49,813 nucleotides of DNA. Origin: Chitinophaga pinensis. GTDB taxonomy: Bacteria; Bacteroidota; Bacteroidia; 2-12-FULL-35-15. The notes below the pieces were generated by a model. That model was not told the DNA's origin. It did no database searches and worked only from the letters and a program-made list of their open reading frames with translations. Location: positions 1-49,813 of the forward strand of contig CAMBDK010000009.1 in assembly GCA_945865315.1 (NCBI GenBank), read 5' to 3'. The position numbers were made by a program, and so were the translations under genes. Positions within the stretch are counted from its first letter, which is position 1. Every line of letters starts with the position of its first letter. Shown piece by piece: positions 47,380 to 49,813 of the stretch.

Positions 47380-47925
47380 TTAAAAACCCTTTCCTTTGAT
47401 TTTATTTTCAATTTTTGTGGTAGAAAAGCCCTCTAAAAAAGGAATTGTTTTCACCTCCCCTCCCGAAGCTTTTACAGTGTAAGATCCACTAATATAATTT
47501 TTGTGGTTCTGATTTGTTTCATTACTATCGTAATCGGCACCTTTTACCAATACATCGGGTTGCAATAATTTGATAAGTTGTTCTGGCGTATCTTCATTAA
47601 ATAAAATTACAGCATCCACAAATTGTAAGGCAGATAATATTAATAATCTAGACTGTTCATCTTGAATAGGACGGTTCTCCCCTTTATTGAGTTTCTTAAT
47701 AGATGCGTCGCTGTTTAATCCAATTATTAGCCTCCCTCCCAAGTCGGCAGCTTTGGAAAGATAATCAAGGTGGCCAAGGTGAAGTATATCAAAACATCCG
47801 TTGGTAAAAACAATTTTATTATTCTTTAAGCGCCATACAGCAATTGTTTTTAGTAAAGATTCAACAGTATGTATTTTTAATTTTATAATTTCTAATGCGT
47901 TTATTTTATTTGGTGTTAGAATCAT
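47380..47925 (-). CDS. RfaE2/HldE C-terminal-type nucleotidyltransferase
   Basis: A 181-residue cytidylyltransferase-fold enzyme resembling D-glycero-beta-D-manno-heptose-1-phosphate adenylyltransferase. Motifs: FTNGCFDILHLGHLDYL with HxGH at 49-52, IIGLNSDASIKKLNKGENRPI, QDEQSRLLILSALQFVDAVILF and PDVLVKGADY. It is the separate RfaE2 domain without the kinase half, as is usual in this phylum. It would activate heptose for lipopolysaccharide core or a glycan. Its stop lies 13 bases from that of the convergent methyltransferase gene. Confidence 0.88.
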   Translation of the reverse strand: MILTPNKINALEIIKLKIHTVESLLKTIAVWRLKNNKIVFTNGCFDILHLGHLDYLSKAADLGGRLIIGLNSDASIKKLNKGENRPIQDEQSRLLILSALQFVDAVILFNEDTPEQLIKLLQPDVLVKGADYDSNETNQNHKNYISGSYTVKASGGEVKTIPFLEGFSTTKIENKIKGKGF

Positions 47926-48031
47926 GTTTATGAGTTAAAAAGTTCTTAATTTAATCCTTCTTATAACGTTTTTTTTGGGAAGAATTATAAAGTAGCGGAA
48001 TTTAACATTAATATATTTTTAAAAAAAATTT

Positions 48032-49039
48032 TTAATTTGTTTTTTTATTTAAAAGCGGAAGTAATATCAATGAAATAACTCCCAATGAAAGTATAAGCAC
48101 AAACTGTGATGTCCAGATCAACCATGAAAAGGCAAAAGCAAAGCTAAAGGGGGTACGGTATGCGAAAGTTAAGGTCTCGGTAACTAAAGCTTGGTAAGCC
48201 CCTGTGCCCCCAGGGACAAATATAATGCCCAAGCTACCAAACAGCATAATTGCTAATGCAGCACCGAATGTTAATATGGATGTTTCTTCAAAACAAAAGA
48301 AACCAACGTATAATACAGCTGTATATAAAACCCAGATTAATACTGTGTGGAAAATAAAAAGAAATGGTCGTTTAATATTTTTTATAGATTTTAAGCCTTC
48401 TAAAAAACCAAGGGCCAGCTCTTTTATTTTTTTTGAAAATATCCCTTTGCTCTTTTTGCGAAAGAGAAAAAATACGACACCACTAATAAATAAAATTATT
48501 ATAACAAGAGGAATAAATTTATTGTCTTCCATCAGCAAAGTTATTTTTTTTGAAAGAGGCATAAAAATAGTATTATTTGTTAATCCCCATAATTGTTCAA
48601 ATTGAAAAAAAAGTGTTGCAAAGAATATAATAATTAAGCAAAGCAAGTCAATGGCTCTTTCGGCAATAACAGTTCCAAATGTTTCGGAAAATGGAATTTT
48701 TTCATATTTGGCAAGAACACTGCATCGAGAAACCTCTCCTAGCCTTGGCAGCGCAAAATTAGCAAGATAACCAACCATTAGCGCAAAAAAAGTATTTGAC
48801 AATTTTGGATAAAAGCCAAGGGGTTCTATTAGTATTTTCCAGCGCATCGCGCGCACCAGATGACTAAAGAAACTTATTATTAAAGAAAGTGCTATCCAGA
48901 AATAATTTGCCTGATTAAAGGCTTCCGTAACACTTACAATATCGCTCTCTGTTAAGTTTCTAACAGCTAACCAAATTAATAATATCCCGAGGCCTAAAAA
49001 AAAGAAAAATTTTAAAATATTAATAAATTTTTTTTTCAA
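48032..49039 (-). CDS. Flippase-like integral membrane protein (UPF0104/LPG synthase TM family)
   Basis: A 335-residue protein with about seven to eight membrane helices, of the family that includes the membrane half of lysylphosphatidylglycerol synthase and YbhN. Recognisable segments: SHLVRAMRWKILIEPLG (after TM2), GYLANFALPRLGEVSRCSVLAKYE and VPGGTGAYQALVTETL. No soluble aminoacyl-transferase domain is attached, so lipid aminoacylation is not expected; lipid or lipid-linked substrate transport is a possible role. It starts at TTG (49039-49037) with no ATG nearby. It lies 106 bp upstream of the RfaE2-like gene on the same strand. Confidence 0.82.
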   Translation of the reverse strand: MKKKFINILKFFFFLGLGILLIWLAVRNLTESDIVSVTEAFNQANYFWIALSLIISFFSHLVRAMRWKILIEPLGFYPKLSNTFFALMVGYLANFALPRLGEVSRCSVLAKYEKIPFSETFGTVIAERAIDLLCLIIIFFATLFFQFEQLWGLTNNTIFMPLSKKITLLMEDNKFIPLVIIILFISGVVFFLFRKKSKGIFSKKIKELALGFLEGLKSIKNIKRPFLFIFHTVLIWVLYTAVLYVGFFCFEETSILTFGAALAIMLFGSLGIIFVPGGTGAYQALVTETLTFAYRTPFSFAFAFSWLIWTSQFVLILSLGVISLILLPLLNKKTN

Positions 49040-49214
49040 AATTAGATATTTTATGCTGTTTATATCATTAAGGCATTATTGTGAAACAGCAAGACTCTAG
49101 AACTTTGCTTTTAAATCATCTATTTACATAACAATTACGAAATTAAAGAAATATATTTAATTCAAGAGCTGCTTTTATTTATTTTGACAAAGTCATGTAT
49201 CGCCTTAAATTAAA

Positions 49215-49813
49215 CTAAGTGCCTGTAACTATTATATTCCTAATTGATTTATATATTTCGTTATAATAAATTAAAAATTTAAAGGCGTATGTTGGGGAAT
49301 TAAATTTTTGATTTAATTGTTTTTGGCCTGTTATCAAAAACCGAAACCCTATGTCTGCTCCAACTCCTATCCATTTTACAAACTTATATTCAATTGATAT
49401 TGCCGGTTCATAAATAAAAAAGATTGTTTTTTCTATTTCTTTTTTTTCGTTTAATAAATTGTATTGATAATATGTTTTTCCAAGGCCTATCTGCAAGGGG
49501 ATACTTAATTGCCAATGTTGGTTTTTATAATAAAAATATTCTATATGTATTGAAATATAGTACAATTTTAAAATCGCCATCGCGCTATCGTTTTCGTTTT
49601 GAGTATTTAAGTAAAAGATTTGTTTATCGAAATAATTAGCTGGCTGGGAGAGCTGATTATAACCCAAACCAATTTGGAATTGGTTGCCAAAATTAAGCCC
49701 TGTTTTTACACCTATTACTTTTGCTCTTCCATTGTTAATAAACGAATTTCGAGAATCTAATTTTCCAAAAAGTTGTGGGGGAAGTTTAAGGCTACTCTTA
49801 ATTGTATCAATAG
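49215..49813 (-). CDS. Partial gene, probable outer-membrane beta-barrel protein (5' end outside window)
   Basis: The frame is open from the right edge of the window to a stop at 49215-49217, giving about 199 residues of C-terminal sequence. Alternating hydrophobic/aromatic strands recur (KTGLNFGNQFQIGLGYNQL, LSIPLQIGLGKTYYQY, IYEPAISIEYKFVKWIGVGAD). This pattern is typical of outer-membrane beta-barrel domains in Bacteroidota. The N-terminus and any signal peptide are outside the window. No specific family is assigned. Confidence 0.65.
   Translation of the reverse strand, partial: IDTIKSSLKLPPQLFGKLDSRNSFINNGRAKVIGVKTGLNFGNQFQIGLGYNQLSQPANYFDKQIFYLNTQNENDSAMAILKLYYISIHIEYFYYKNQHWQLSIPLQIGLGKTYYQYNLLNEKKEIEKTIFFIYEPAISIEYKFVKWIGVGADIGFRFLITGQKQLNQKFNSPTYAFKFLIYYNEIYKSIRNIIVTGT

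Overview
The window is AT-rich chromosomal DNA from a member of the Bacteroidota. The evidence is a secreted protein with a type IX secretion C-terminal sorting domain and SprB-like repeats, a Bacteroidota-style division/cell-wall cluster whose FtsZ ends in the lineage-typical tail (NSFLHDNVD), futalosine hydrolase for menaquinone synthesis, an S9 dipeptidyl peptidase, few Shine-Dalgarno sequences, and scattered -7 boxes of the TAnnTTTG type. I cannot name the genus. Most of the window is ordinary core genome; the unusual signals lie in the spacers.

Layout. 1-4.6 kb: SCO1/SenC copper chaperone, an acyltransferase-3 membrane protein and catalase-peroxidase KatG, all on the minus strand. 4.9-5.8 kb: a small type IX-secreted protein (+) with a clear terminator. 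5.8-7.7 kb: a degraded mobile-element zone around futalosine hydrolase. It holds the 3' end of a Y1/REP-associated transposase with REP-like hairpins, a 145-bp MITE-like inverted-repeat element, and the first 13 codons of a second Y1 transposase behind other palindromes. 7.7-11.9 kb: a TPR receptor that stops just after its membrane helix, a DPP-IV-like peptidase and a GNAT acetyltransferase. 12.0-15.5 kb: thrS-infC-rpmI-rplT, with infC starting at a rare ATA codon behind a strong AGGAGG and with a candidate L20 leader hairpin before rplT. 16-17 kb: a secreted alpha/beta hydrolase.

17.1-33.4 kb is a complete minus-strand dcw cluster in the order mraZ-rsmH-ftsL-ftsI-murE-mraY-murD-ftsW-murG-murC-ftsQ-ftsA-ftsZ. 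It couples lipid II synthesis (MurC, D, E, MraY, MurG) to septal polymerisation (FtsW, FtsI with FtsL, FtsQ) and the cytokinetic ring (FtsA, FtsZ). Candidate MraZ boxes lie upstream of mraZ. murF, murB and ddl are not in the window. Divergent to it is pabB.

35-49.8 kb carries surface and metabolic genes: a polyprenyl-phosphate sugar transferase with a 10-G tract just upstream of its start, an unrecognised lipoprotein, a Gfo/Idh/MocA dehydrogenase, an SPFH/band-7 protein bracketed by ~200-bp direct repeats, a large NAD-dependent glutamate dehydrogenase, a zinc-ribbon methyltransferase, an RfaE2-like nucleotidyltransferase, a UPF0104/flippase-like membrane protein, and a 5'-truncated probable outer-membrane protein at the right edge.

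I found no tRNA, rRNA, CRISPR array, intact insertion sequence or obvious defence system. The best second looks are the poly-G tract before the sugar transferase, the direct repeats around the SPFH gene, the transposase remnants with their hairpins, and the translational-control signals in the infC-rplT operon.
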